64,000 nt of DNA from NCBI GenBank assembly GCA_017620975.1, contig JAGAUD010000030.1, positions 1 through 64,000 of the forward strand, in the 5' to 3' direction. The position numbers were made by a program, and so were the translations under genes. The notes beneath the pieces were generated by a model, which was not told the DNA's origin, did not search any database, and saw only the letters and a list, made by a program, of their open reading frames with translations. Source of the stretch: Lachnospiraceae bacterium (lineage in GTDB: Bacteria; Bacillota_A; Clostridia; Lachnospirales; Lachnospiraceae). Within the stretch, counting starts at the first letter, position 1. Each line of letters opens with the position of its first letter. Below, piece after piece: positions 49,922-59,298 of the stretch.

Positions 49922-51517
49922 ATGAAAAAGCGTTATTTGAAACTTTGCTCAATGCTTCTGGCTACTGCTATGGTAATGACTGCATGTGGCAGCACAAAGA
50001 CCAATCAGGAAAGTAAAGACCCTGCAAAGTCAAGCGAAGCAACTACACAAAAGTCAAGCGAAGCCGCTGAAAAAGAAGAACCAAAGGAAATTGTAGACAT
50101 TACCGTTATGGTTTATGACCGTGGTCATGAGTACACCAACGGCAATTCCCTGACCGACAACGAGTTTACTCGTTGGATCAATGAAAACTTAGAGCCTCAG
50201 GGTGTGCATGTAACATACGTCCCGGTTCCGCGTTCCGGAGCAGATGACAAGGTAAACCTGATGCTGACAGGCGGTACGGCTCCTGATATCATCAGAACTT
50301 ACGATTTGGCTCGTGTTCAGGGCTATGCTATTGATGGCGGTCTGGCAGATCTGACAGATTACATGGATATGTTAAGCGATGACTATCTGTCAAAGGCACT
50401 TCTTGAGGTTGGCCAGATTGAAGGCAGACAGTATGGTCTTCCGGGTGTATATTCTTATGGACAGAAGTCTCATGAGATGTTCCTTCGTCAGGATCTTGTA
50501 GAAGGCGCAGGCAAGGAAATGCCTACCAATAAGGCTGAATTGATCGATGTATTATATGCAATCAAGGAAAAGTATCCGGATATCATTCCTATGGGTATGG
50601 GCGGTAAAAATACCAATGGTAACTACACCAACTTCATCCTTTCTTACACCAGTCAGGCAAATGAAAGAGACAACTACATCTATGATGCTACCTTTACAAA
50701 GGTATTAAAGCCGGGTCATAAAGATGGTTTGAAGCAGTTAAATCAGTTTGTATTAGATGGTATCATCGATGCTAATTTCGTATTAGATACTGATAATGCA
50801 AAGTACGATGAAAATGTTGCAAATGGTAACTATGCACTTGTTATGGATGGTTCTGCGGATTGTGTCGACGCAGCATATGAAACGGCATCTGATCCTAACT
50901 ATCACATGGTGGAAGTAAACTGTCTGGAAAACTTAGACGGCAGCTATGATGTTCCCTCTTCAGGTACATGGGATCATATGGTATATGTTCCTGCAACTGC
51001 AGAAGACAGAATCGAAGCTGTTATGACTTACTTGGCATTTGTTTCTGATGAAGAAAATGGTATTCAAATCAGAAACGGTCTGGAAAATCTTGGTTATGAA
51101 GTAGTAGATGGTAAGATTATTGGATTCTCAAGAGATCAGAGAATTGCAAATGGTACCAGCTCTAACCCTACTGACAATGGTTTCTTATGGGGTAACTTTG
51201 AATATGCAACAAAGTCATTCCTTGAAGATTATATGGCATCCAATCCGGAAGTTCCTCAGGATGCAGCAGAGTCAAGAGTTGAGCACAGATATAGTGGATT
51301 CTATCATACTGTAGCACCTACCGATCCTCTGGAAGCAGATCAGTATTCTGCATTGCTGAACGAGCTGATCGTAGAATTCGTGTTCAAATGTATGTGTGCA
51401 CCGGAAGGTCAGTTTGACAAGGTTTACGAAGAAGGCTATCAGCTTCTGTTAGACAACCATTTACAGGATCTGTTAGACGAACGTGCAGCTTGGTACGATG
51501 CTAACGTTGCAAAATAA
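49922..51517 (+). CDS. Extracellular sugar-binding lipoprotein (LplA-like)
   Basis: This 531-residue family 1 solute-binding protein has a signal peptide ending in VMTAC with lipid-modified Cys22. A Ser/Lys/Glu-rich linker follows, then a binding domain beginning VDITVMVYDRGHEYTNG. The size (over 500 residues) is typical of LplA-type proteins that bind oligosaccharides. ATG 49922 has GGAGG upstream. It is the third gene of the importer. The ligand is probably the substrate of the following hydrolases. Confidence 0.9.
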   Translation: MKKRYLKLCSMLLATAMVMTACGSTKTNQESKDPAKSSEATTQKSSEAAEKEEPKEIVDITVMVYDRGHEYTNGNSLTDNEFTRWINENLEPQGVHVTYVPVPRSGADDKVNLMLTGGTAPDIIRTYDLARVQGYAIDGGLADLTDYMDMLSDDYLSKALLEVGQIEGRQYGLPGVYSYGQKSHEMFLRQDLVEGAGKEMPTNKAELIDVLYAIKEKYPDIIPMGMGGKNTNGNYTNFILSYTSQANERDNYIYDATFTKVLKPGHKDGLKQLNQFVLDGIIDANFVLDTDNAKYDENVANGNYALVMDGSADCVDAAYETASDPNYHMVEVNCLENLDGSYDVPSSGTWDHMVYVPATAEDRIEAVMTYLAFVSDEENGIQIRNGLENLGYEVVDGKIIGFSRDQRIANGTSSNPTDNGFLWGNFEYATKSFLEDYMASNPEVPQDAAESRVEHRYSGFYHTVAPTDPLEADQYSALLNELIVEFVFKCMCAPEGQFDKVYEEGYQLLLDNHLQDLLDERAAWYDANVAK

Positions 51518-51595
51518 GTAAAATGAAACTCCGGCGATAAACTCCCGCCGGAGTTGATTTTTTAGGGGAATATCCCCAATAGGAGTAAGTTTGGA

Positions 51596-52528
51596 ATGAG
51601 AAAGACAACATTTATACAGGATGAAAACCCATTGTGGTTAAAAGGTAATCTGCATTGCCACAGTACTACATCAGACGGTGCATTGAGTCCGGAGGTGCTG
51701 GCCGAAGGATTTGCCGGCAAGGGATATGATTTTCTGGCAATCACAGATCATGACATTTATAAAAGTTATGATGAGATTAGCAACGATAAAATCCTGCTGA
51801 TTCCCGGAGTGGAAGTAACAGGAGCTGTCACAGAAGACAAGAATGGTCATTTTTGTGTGCTGCAAAAGGGGAAGATAAGTGATTTTGAGCAGGGTGAGAG
51901 ATTTCAGGTGGATACGCGTGAGAAGCTGTTGGATTTTCTGGAAAATCATCACGATAAATATCTGATTACATTAAATCATCCGTATTGGTCCCTGCTTGAA
52001 TGGGAAGAAGTAATAGATCTGCCTCACCTGACAGCTTTGGAGATATACAATCATGCCACACAGATGGGAACATTTGTGGGAGAATCGGCACATTTCTGGA
52101 ACACCTTACTTCGCAAAGGCAAGTCCATGTGGGGGATTGCGGCGGATGACAATCATAACAAAGTAAAGCAGATTCCGGGGTGGCCCTTTGACTGCGTGGT
52201 CAGCGATGTCTTTGGTGGCTGGGTATGCGTGAAAGCAAAGGACAGATCCCGGGAAGCAATCATGGAAGCGTTGGAATCTGGAAGCTTTTATGCAAGCACC
52301 GGACCAAAGATTACTGATTTCTATGTAGAAGGAGATACCTTCCATGTAAGTTGTTCTCCCTGCCAGCGAATCGTTGTCAGTGGAGACCGGGGATATTTTA
52401 AGAGAAGCCTTGGCTTTGGAGTGACTGAATTTACAGGCCGCCTGAATGGTAAGGAAAAATTTATTCGTGTGCAGTGTGCGGATGAAAAAGGTGGAGTGGC
52501 ATATTCCAATCCGATTTATATTGATTGA
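51596..52528 (+). CDS. PHP domain metallohydrolase (CehA/McbA-like), copy A
   Basis: This 310-residue cytosolic protein has the PHP trinuclear-metal motifs NLHCHS (18-23), TDHD (50-53), LNHP (126-129) and ADDNH (183-187). A C-terminal beta region follows with GSFYASTGP and a predicted beta-sandwich. CehA/McbA relatives hydrolyse carbamates, and other PHP proteins hydrolyse phosphoesters. It starts 78 bases after the binding-protein gene. It is the first of two tandem paralogues inside a glycosidase operon, so its substrate is probably a glycan-linked ester. No signal peptide is seen. Confidence 0.85.
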   Translation: MRKTTFIQDENPLWLKGNLHCHSTTSDGALSPEVLAEGFAGKGYDFLAITDHDIYKSYDEISNDKILLIPGVEVTGAVTEDKNGHFCVLQKGKISDFEQGERFQVDTREKLLDFLENHHDKYLITLNHPYWSLLEWEEVIDLPHLTALEIYNHATQMGTFVGESAHFWNTLLRKGKSMWGIAADDNHNKVKQIPGWPFDCVVSDVFGGWVCVKAKDRSREAIMEALESGSFYASTGPKITDFYVEGDTFHVSCSPCQRIVVSGDRGYFKRSLGFGVTEFTGRLNGKEKFIRVQCADEKGGVAYSNPIYID

Positions 52529-52586
52529 CAGGTTCTTAAAAATTGGAGAAAATAAAAGAAAACGGCTTGAAAGGAGAAATGCTTAC

Positions 52587-53510
52587 ATGAAAAGAACTAT
52601 TTTTTTACAGGATGAAAATGCAATCTGGTTAAAGGGGAACCTTCACAGTCACAGCACTATGTCAGACGGTAAGTTGACACCGGAAGAAATGAAAGAAGCT
52701 TATAAGCATCATGGCTATGATTTTTTAGTGATCAGTGACCATGACAGATACACAGATACAAGACATATGTCAGAAGACAATTTTACCATGGTTCAAGGAT
52801 TTGAATTATATGGTAATGCAACAGATGAAAAAGATATTCATATACATCTTTTATGGGATGATAACTTTGACGAATTTCAGCATGGACAGTATATCCATCT
52901 TCCGGAACGAACAGGGAAGGCAACCAAAGCATTTTGTGAGGAAATGAAAGCCAAGGGTGCTTATATTATGTTGAACCATCCACATTGGTCCATGTTAACC
53001 AGTGCGGAAGTGGAAGTGGATAGTTTCTATGATGCTGTTGAACTGATAAATTATGAAACAGAGTGGCTGGAAAATGTGGGTGACGGTACCGTTTTCTGGA
53101 CAGAAATGCTTTACAAAGGTGCCAGACTTTGGGGCGGCGGCAGCGATGACAATCACAATGGACAGGAAGTAGACTCTATGTACAGTGGCTCCTTCGGCGG
53201 CTGGACAGTGGTAAAGGCGAAAGACCGCTCGCGCAATGCTATTATCGAGGCTTTGAAGACAGGCAGTTTCTATACATCTACCGGTCCTGCCATTTACGAT
53301 TTCTATGTAGAAGATGATGAGGTGCATGTGGTATGTTCGCCCTGTGAACGTATTTACATCGGCGGCCAGCACAGATGTCATCAGCGCAAGATTGGCAGAC
53401 ATGTGACCGAGTTTGTGACCAAATTAAAAGGAAAAGAGAAATTTGTCCGTGCAGAGGTTATGGACGCAGCAGGACGCAGCGCATACACCAACCCTATCTG
53501 GCTGGACTAA
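52587..53510 (+). CDS. PHP domain metallohydrolase (CehA/McbA-like), copy B
   Basis: This 307-residue paralogue of the preceding gene has the same architecture: NLHSHS, SDHD, LNHPHWS, SDDNHN and TGSFYTSTGP. All metal ligands are conserved in both copies, while the segment between TDHD and LNHP differs clearly. This suggests two related substrates rather than simple redundancy. ATG 52587 has AAAGGAG upstream; the open frame from 52446 overlaps copy A and is not used. The next gene follows after 12 bases. Confidence 0.85.
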   Translation: MKRTIFLQDENAIWLKGNLHSHSTMSDGKLTPEEMKEAYKHHGYDFLVISDHDRYTDTRHMSEDNFTMVQGFELYGNATDEKDIHIHLLWDDNFDEFQHGQYIHLPERTGKATKAFCEEMKAKGAYIMLNHPHWSMLTSAEVEVDSFYDAVELINYETEWLENVGDGTVFWTEMLYKGARLWGGGSDDNHNGQEVDSMYSGSFGGWTVVKAKDRSRNAIIEALKTGSFYTSTGPAIYDFYVEDDEVHVVCSPCERIYIGGQHRCHQRKIGRHVTEFVTKLKGKEKFVRAEVMDAAGRSAYTNPIWLD

Positions 53511-53522
53511 ATTAAGGAGATT

Positions 53523-55730
53523 ATGGCATTGATCAAGGCATTAATAAATGACATTTTATATCCATCGGATCAATTCACGCCCATACCTTTTTGGTTCTTT
53601 AATGACTTGCCGGATCTTGACCGAATCAGAAAACAACTGCAGGATTATGTGGAAAAAGGGGTAAATGGTATCGTGCTTCATCCCCGGATCGGGGTTCCGA
53701 AAGAAATACCGTATTTATCTGAAAAATATTTTGAGGCGATTCGTTTTATTGTAAAAACTGCTGATGAATTACAGATGAAGGTTGTATTGTACGATGAAGC
53801 CATGTACCCTTCCGGTTCTGCTCATGGTATGGTGGTGGCAGAAAATCCGGAATATGCGTCTAAGGGCATCCACCTTGTACAGGCAGGGGAGGATGCAGCC
53901 GGTGAGGTGATCGTAGCATTCAAAGATGGAAGTCGTTTGGTGTACGGATTCACCGGAGGGACCATTCGCGGCATTCATTTTGGTGAGGATGATGGAGAAG
54001 ACGGAGCACCGAAATCGGCGGATATCCTGAACCCTGATGCGGTGGATGCCTTTATCCGGATGACACATGACCGCTATTATGAGGAATTAAAAGAGTACTT
54101 TGGTAGTACAGTGATTGCCTTCTTTACAGATGAGCCCGGTGCGTTGGGAAGAAGAGCAGGACGTTTTCGTGAGTGGATTCCGGGACTGGATAAAGAAATT
54201 CTAAAAGAGGGCGGTAGTCTGGAGGAGCTTAAGGCGCTCTTTACCAAAGAGAAAAATGCAGGTACTGAGATCTATCATAGATTGATCAAAAAGTATTATA
54301 GAGAGATCTTCTATAGAAGATTGTCCGAATGGTGTCAGAACCACAATATTCTTTTGATGGGACATCCGGAAGCCAGCGATGATGTGGAAGAACAACTGTA
54401 TTTTCAGATTCCGGGGCAGGATCTGATTCTGAGAAGAGTGGCACCGGAGAGCGGAGGTCTTACGGAGTTTGATTCTGTACAGGCAAAGTTGGCGGCTGAT
54501 ATTGCAAGGCATCTGGGTCGCAGAAGAAATGCCAATGAGTGTTTCGGTGTATGTTACCGTAACCGGATTCCGTGGTATTTCACAGCGGGGGATATGAAGT
54601 GGTATATAGACTGGCTTGGCATACGCGGAGTGAATCTGTTTGTGCCCCATGCTTTTTACTACAGTGTGGAAGGCGCACGCAAGGATGAACGTCCGCCGGA
54701 TGTGGGTCCCAACAATATCTGGTGGCCTCATTATCGCAAGATTTCCGACTATATAAAGCGGCTGTCCTATTTGATGACAGATTCGGTAAATGGTGCCGGG
54801 GTGGCAGTGTTGTGTGATAATAATCAGGTGCCTTATAAAGAGCTTGCGCTATTGTTTGAAGAGCAGGTGGAATTTAATTATTTGCCTATTGCTCTGCTTT
54901 CGGAATGTAAAATACAGGATGGAAAGCTTTGTATCAGAGAGTATCAGTATGAGGCCGTGTTGAACGTGACGAATCCGGCATGGGATGGGCTTGTACGAAC
55001 AGTGACTGTGGAAGAAACGGATAATGCCGGTTTGAAATTATTTCATGATGCGGAAAGTCTGATTGCAGAAGGCAGCTATAAGACCATACATACAAACACC
55101 GCGTGCAAAGATTTGCGTGTATCTAAACTTCATAAAAATGGTGTGGAAATGTTTTTGTTTTCCAACGAAGGAAATCAAACGATTCAGACCAAGGTGAGTC
55201 TTTCTGCAGATAAGGCTGACAGCGCTTTGGCGTCAGAACATCATAAAGAGGGTATGAAAGCAGCTGTGTATGTGGATCTGTGGCGAGGGGAAGCAAGGAT
55301 GAAAACCTGTGCACAAGATGGCTTATATGAGATCCTGTTGCAACCACGAGAGACAATGCTGATTGTTTTACAGCAGAATTTTGCGGATAAGACTGTAGTT
55401 GAAATGCTGCCCAAAGCAGATGCGGAAGTATTTTTAGGAGATTTTACAGATAAATTTACTCTCATACAGAAGGAACAGAATCGTGCAGTATATATAATGA
55501 ATTATGAAGCGGCTGATATTACCGGAAGGGAAGCTTTTCAGGTGCAGGCAGAAGAAATGGTGGAATGTTTCTGCAATGGTGAGTTAGCAGATGTGGCACT
55601 GTGGAGTCCTCACAGGCTGCGTATCGGCAAGTTTTTAAGAGAAGGAAACAACGAACTGAAGTTGATCATTACCGGCAGTGCTGCCAATATTTACTGTGAT
55701 GTAGAGATTCCGTTCGGACTGGGAGTTTAA
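53523..55730 (+). CDS. GH106-like large glycoside hydrolase
   Basis: This 735-residue cytosolic protein has an N-terminal (beta/alpha)8-type region: FTPIPFWFFNDLPDLDRIRK, GIVLHPRIGVPKEIPYLSEK, LYDEAMYPSGSAHG. The region WLGIRGVNLFVPHAFYYSVE sits near residue 365, and the C-terminus is a beta-sandwich-like part ending in a NELKLIITGSA strand. The HPR...YLSE and YDExxxPSGSAxG patterns are those of GH106-type alpha-L-rhamnosidase-like proteins. The true substrate is uncertain; assignment is by motif memory only. It is mid-operon, with no signal peptide. Confidence 0.65.
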   Translation: MALIKALINDILYPSDQFTPIPFWFFNDLPDLDRIRKQLQDYVEKGVNGIVLHPRIGVPKEIPYLSEKYFEAIRFIVKTADELQMKVVLYDEAMYPSGSAHGMVVAENPEYASKGIHLVQAGEDAAGEVIVAFKDGSRLVYGFTGGTIRGIHFGEDDGEDGAPKSADILNPDAVDAFIRMTHDRYYEELKEYFGSTVIAFFTDEPGALGRRAGRFREWIPGLDKEILKEGGSLEELKALFTKEKNAGTEIYHRLIKKYYREIFYRRLSEWCQNHNILLMGHPEASDDVEEQLYFQIPGQDLILRRVAPESGGLTEFDSVQAKLAADIARHLGRRRNANECFGVCYRNRIPWYFTAGDMKWYIDWLGIRGVNLFVPHAFYYSVEGARKDERPPDVGPNNIWWPHYRKISDYIKRLSYLMTDSVNGAGVAVLCDNNQVPYKELALLFEEQVEFNYLPIALLSECKIQDGKLCIREYQYEAVLNVTNPAWDGLVRTVTVEETDNAGLKLFHDAESLIAEGSYKTIHTNTACKDLRVSKLHKNGVEMFLFSNEGNQTIQTKVSLSADKADSALASEHHKEGMKAAVYVDLWRGEARMKTCAQDGLYEILLQPRETMLIVLQQNFADKTVVEMLPKADAEVFLGDFTDKFTLIQKEQNRAVYIMNYEAADITGREAFQVQAEEMVECFCNGELADVALWSPHRLRIGKFLREGNNELKLIITGSAANIYCDVEIPFGLGV

Positions 55731-55753
55731 AATCAAAACAAGGAGAAAAATTT

Positions 55754-57466
55754 ATGAGTAAACCAAATTTTAAATCGTTTGATCCTGTAAATGTGGCAGA
55801 ATTAGCAATTAATTATCTGACCAACATGACAGATGAAGCCAATGACTACTTACCATACTGGTTGGTATTGCCTCACAAGAAACCGGCCGAAGCAGCACAC
55901 TGTAAGGTAGATGATGCAGAACTGGTTGCATCCTGGTTTGAGGGTATTTCCTGCGCAAGAGAGGTGGCAGGAACCGAAGTGGGTGCAGAGCATCAGGCTG
56001 CATTCAGAAGACATTTGATGCAGTCTTGGGGAGAGCATGGACTGCGCTATCATAAAAAATACCCATGGACCCATACCCTTCATGCATCCTTCCATGAGAT
56101 GGGATATGTACTTTCCGCTTTGAACAGATGTCTGGTATTAGACCCTAATGATGCAGAAGCAGAGGAACATGCAGCAAATTTAGTAAAAGGTATGCTGGGG
56201 GTTGCCATTCAGAGAAAGACTAGGGTGTTCTGGTCCGGTGACAGCCGGGAACCTCTGACAGTTTACGAATTCCCTAACGATATTTATCTGCAGGATGGCG
56301 GCTTTAACATGAGCTATCATACCGGCCGTGGTGAGCAGCCGATCCGAAACGGTGTTATCGTGTACCCGCTGGTAAAGAGATACGAATTGACCGGTGATGA
56401 AAATGCATTAGAACTGGCAAAAGGTTATGTAAATTATCTGCTGGGACATTCCAGATACTTCTCTTACAATATGGAATTTTTCGGACATGTACATTCTTCC
56501 CTTTGGGTAGCATCCGGTATGATCATGATGGGCCGTTTAACCAATGAGCCATTCTATATTAAGAAGGGTAAAGAAATATACGATTTCGTACGCACCAAGA
56601 CTTCAAGCTTCGGCTGGGTTCCGGAGTTTATGAAGTGGAAGCCTATGATTGAAGAAAACTGTGAAACCTGTTGTATCAAGGACTTGCTGGAATGTGCACA
56701 TGAACTGGTGCTGTCCGGTTATGAAGAATACTGGGCAGATATCAACTCCTTCGTGCGTAATCAGTTAGTGGAAAATCAGGTAACACATACCGGTTATGTG
56801 GTGACTGATGATAATAAAGAAGATGATAAGGCTGCCGGTATTACCTATAAGCGTCTGAACAAGAGAATGATCGGCGGATTCTCAGGCGGTTCGCAGCCTA
56901 ACTCTATGAGTCTGACCAAGTTCCGTTCGATCGCAGGATGTTGCGCAGGCTTTGCGCCCATCGGTCTGTGGAGAGCATGGACAGTTTCTATCGGAGAAAC
57001 AGAAGAAAGAGTGACTGTGAATATTCCTCTGAACAAGGATGTTCAGAAAGCAAAGGTTAGAAGCTTTTATCCCAATGAAGGCCGCATGGAAGTAACTGCC
57101 ACGTCAGATACAGAAGTGGCATTCAGAACCTATGATTGGATGGGGGAAGCAGAAGATATCAAAGTGCTGGTAAACGGTGTAGCGGCAGAAGCTGTAAAAG
57201 AAGGTGCACTTTTGGTTGTAAGTGCAAAGGCCGGTGATGTAGTGACATTAGAACATGCTGTTGAGACCGTGACTATTCCTGAGGAGGTAAGAGGTGCAGA
57301 GTACCAGATTGTTTGGAGAGGTCCGGATGTAGTGGATATCCTGCCACACGGTGAACATATGAGACTGTATCAGAGAAATTTAGATGTGCCTTATGACGAA
57401 CCTACTCCGGATGAAGTGGAATTTACCGGTGCTTCCGATTATGGCCCGACACAGCAGAAGAGATAA
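55754..57466 (+). CDS. GH127-like (DUF1680-related) glycoside hydrolase
   Basis: This 570-residue cytosolic protein has an (alpha/alpha)6-like helical first two-thirds and a beta-rich C-terminus. Glu304-x-Cys306 (in NCETCC) and Cys396-Cys397 (in AGCCAGF) match the E-x-C and C-C arrangement that binds zinc and supplies the Cys nucleophile in GH127 beta-L-arabinofuranosidases. The rest of the sequence is clearly divergent, so it may be a new subgroup with another sugar specificity. RBS AAGGAG. It is mid-operon. Confidence 0.65.
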   Translation: MSKPNFKSFDPVNVAELAINYLTNMTDEANDYLPYWLVLPHKKPAEAAHCKVDDAELVASWFEGISCAREVAGTEVGAEHQAAFRRHLMQSWGEHGLRYHKKYPWTHTLHASFHEMGYVLSALNRCLVLDPNDAEAEEHAANLVKGMLGVAIQRKTRVFWSGDSREPLTVYEFPNDIYLQDGGFNMSYHTGRGEQPIRNGVIVYPLVKRYELTGDENALELAKGYVNYLLGHSRYFSYNMEFFGHVHSSLWVASGMIMMGRLTNEPFYIKKGKEIYDFVRTKTSSFGWVPEFMKWKPMIEENCETCCIKDLLECAHELVLSGYEEYWADINSFVRNQLVENQVTHTGYVVTDDNKEDDKAAGITYKRLNKRMIGGFSGGSQPNSMSLTKFRSIAGCCAGFAPIGLWRAWTVSIGETEERVTVNIPLNKDVQKAKVRSFYPNEGRMEVTATSDTEVAFRTYDWMGEAEDIKVLVNGVAAEAVKEGALLVVSAKAGDVVTLEHAVETVTIPEEVRGAEYQIVWRGPDVVDILPHGEHMRLYQRNLDVPYDEPTPDEVEFTGASDYGPTQQKR

Positions 57467-57503
57467 AGTCCGAATTGAAAGCAGGAGGTTGAGGAAGATA
57501 AAT

Positions 57504-58478
57504 ATGATCAGAAAAATAACAAATGACCGTCCTTTTAAGATTTTAGGCTTTACAGATACCCATTTAGATGATTATGCAGACCGTTTTGAGGTGACTCTGA
57601 AGCTGATGGCGGAGACTGTGGAGACGGAGAAGCCGGATTTAGTCGTATTTGTAGGGGATAATGTGACCGGCGGGGACAACAGAGCGCGGGCGAAAACGTT
57701 TCAAAAGACGATGACCCAGTTGAAAATCCCTTGGGCACCTGTGCTGGGCAATCATGAAGGGGACAATCCTAAGTCAATGCTTCGCAGTGAGATGGTGGCA
57801 GAGTTTCGTAAGTCGCCTTATTGTCTGGTGCCGGAAAAGAAACCTATGCTGGCAGACGGGACAGAGGTGTTCGGAGAGACCAACTTTGTGATTCCTCTGA
57901 AAAATGAGGAGGGTAAGGAAGTATATAAGCTGATCTTTCTGGACTGCGGTCCGGATACTACCCCAAAGGATCTGGCAAGATACGGTATCATTACCCGGAA
58001 GAAGAGTCCGGACGGATATCTGAAGGATAATCAGATCGCGTGGTACAGGGAGCAGGTCAGAGAAGACGAATGCCCGTCCATGGTATTCTGCCATGTGCCT
58101 CTTACGGAATTTATAGAAGCCTATGAAAAAGGCGAACGTGTGGCAGGTATCAACTACGAAGGTACCGGTGGTTCCCCATATAACAGCGGAATGTTTGATG
58201 CTATGCTGGAAGAAGGTAAGACCAAGATATTTGTGGTAGGGCATGATCATGTGAACGACTCCAAGGTTCTGTACAAAGGGATTCTGCTTATGTACAACCG
58301 TATGAGCGGTATGTCTTCCTACAATACGATCAGCAAAAAAGTGGCAGACAAACTGATGCAGGGGGCAACGATTTATTATATTGATGCGGAAGGTCAGGTA
58401 ACCTTTGATGATGTGATTTACGAGGACAGATATCCCCAGTATCATGATGAAATTTACAGCGTTATCCGAAAGGAATAG
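57504..58478 (+). CDS. Calcineurin-like metallophosphoesterase
   Basis: This 324-residue cytosolic dimetal phosphoesterase has TDTH (17-20), GDN (51-53), GNHE (82-85), a CHVPL and GHDHVND set. It resembles purple-acid-phosphatase-type and Icc-like enzymes, which cleave phosphomonoesters or diesters. ATG 57504 is preceded by GGAGG; the longer frame from 57384 overlaps the GH127-like gene. It starts 37 bases after that gene and 4 bases separate it from the next, so it is part of the same operon. Confidence 0.88.
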   Translation: MIRKITNDRPFKILGFTDTHLDDYADRFEVTLKLMAETVETEKPDLVVFVGDNVTGGDNRARAKTFQKTMTQLKIPWAPVLGNHEGDNPKSMLRSEMVAEFRKSPYCLVPEKKPMLADGTEVFGETNFVIPLKNEEGKEVYKLIFLDCGPDTTPKDLARYGIITRKKSPDGYLKDNQIAWYREQVREDECPSMVFCHVPLTEFIEAYEKGERVAGINYEGTGGSPYNSGMFDAMLEEGKTKIFVVGHDHVNDSKVLYKGILLMYNRMSGMSSYNTISKKVADKLMQGATIYYIDAEGQVTFDDVIYEDRYPQYHDEIYSVIRKE

Positions 58479-58482
58479 ATAT

Positions 58483-59235
58483 ATGAAAATAGTAACTTTT
58501 AATGTGCGTTTTAATAATCCAAATGACGGAGAATATTCTTTTGAACATCGTAAAGAGGAAATTATCCGCCGCATTCAGGCAGAGCAGCCGGACGTGATCG
58601 GATTTCAGGAAATCAGAGACGATATGCAGCCCTGGCTGGAGGAACATATGCCGGAATATGTCTGGGTAGGCCATGGTCGTACCACAGAACTGACCGGAGA
58701 GCATTGCCCGGTGGTTTACCGCAAGGACAAGTTTAAATTGAGAAACTTCCAGTGCTTCTGGCTGTCAGATACACCCAACGTACCGGGCAGTAAGTTTGAA
58801 GGACAGGGGTATCATCCGAGAATCTGCAACATGCTTCTTTTGTACAGCATTACAGATAAAAAGACCATGTGCGTGTTCAACACACATTTGTGCAACGAAA
58901 GTGCAGATGCTCGCAAAAAAGCTATGGAGCTGATGCTTGCAAAGGGGGATGAATTCCTTGCAGGGGAGCAGATGCCGATCTTTATTATGGGGGACTTTAA
59001 TGCATTGCCCGGCTGTCCGGAGCTTGCTGCCATGGAAAACAGAGCGGATTATAAAGATGTTACAGGCCATATTCCTGTTACATTCCACGGTTTTTTCAAG
59101 AAGCCGACGGAGAAGATCGATTACATTTACGTAAACAACATGGTGAAGGTGATCAGCTGCGATACGTGGGAAAGTGAGGAAGGACATATTTGCCTGTCTG
59201 ATCATTTCCCCATTGGACTGGTTTGTGAGATATAA
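58483..59235 (+). CDS. Endonuclease/exonuclease/phosphatase (EEP) family hydrolase
   Basis: This 250-residue DNase I-fold enzyme has TFNVRF at the start, the metal-binding Glu43 in GFQEI, NTHLCNES, the MGDFNALPG motif and a C-terminal SDHFPI. Relatives include sphingomyelinases, inositol-phosphate 5-phosphatases and DNA repair nucleases. Inside a glycosidase operon a sugar- or polyol-phosphodiester substrate is more likely than DNA. It is the last gene of the run that starts with the importer. Confidence 0.88.
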   Translation: MKIVTFNVRFNNPNDGEYSFEHRKEEIIRRIQAEQPDVIGFQEIRDDMQPWLEEHMPEYVWVGHGRTTELTGEHCPVVYRKDKFKLRNFQCFWLSDTPNVPGSKFEGQGYHPRICNMLLLYSITDKKTMCVFNTHLCNESADARKKAMELMLAKGDEFLAGEQMPIFIMGDFNALPGCPELAAMENRADYKDVTGHIPVTFHGFFKKPTEKIDYIYVNNMVKVISCDTWESEEGHICLSDHFPIGLVCEI

Positions 59236-59240
59236 AAAAG

Positions 59241-59277
59241 AAAGCTACGGTTACCTTATTAGGATTGCCGTAGCTTT
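59241..59277. terminator. Convergent terminator
   Basis: The stem AAAGCTACGG / CCGTAGCTTT lies between the EEP gene and the converging GH42 gene. Confidence 0.75.
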
Positions 59278-59298
59278 AGAGAGTAGTTTACTGTCTGC

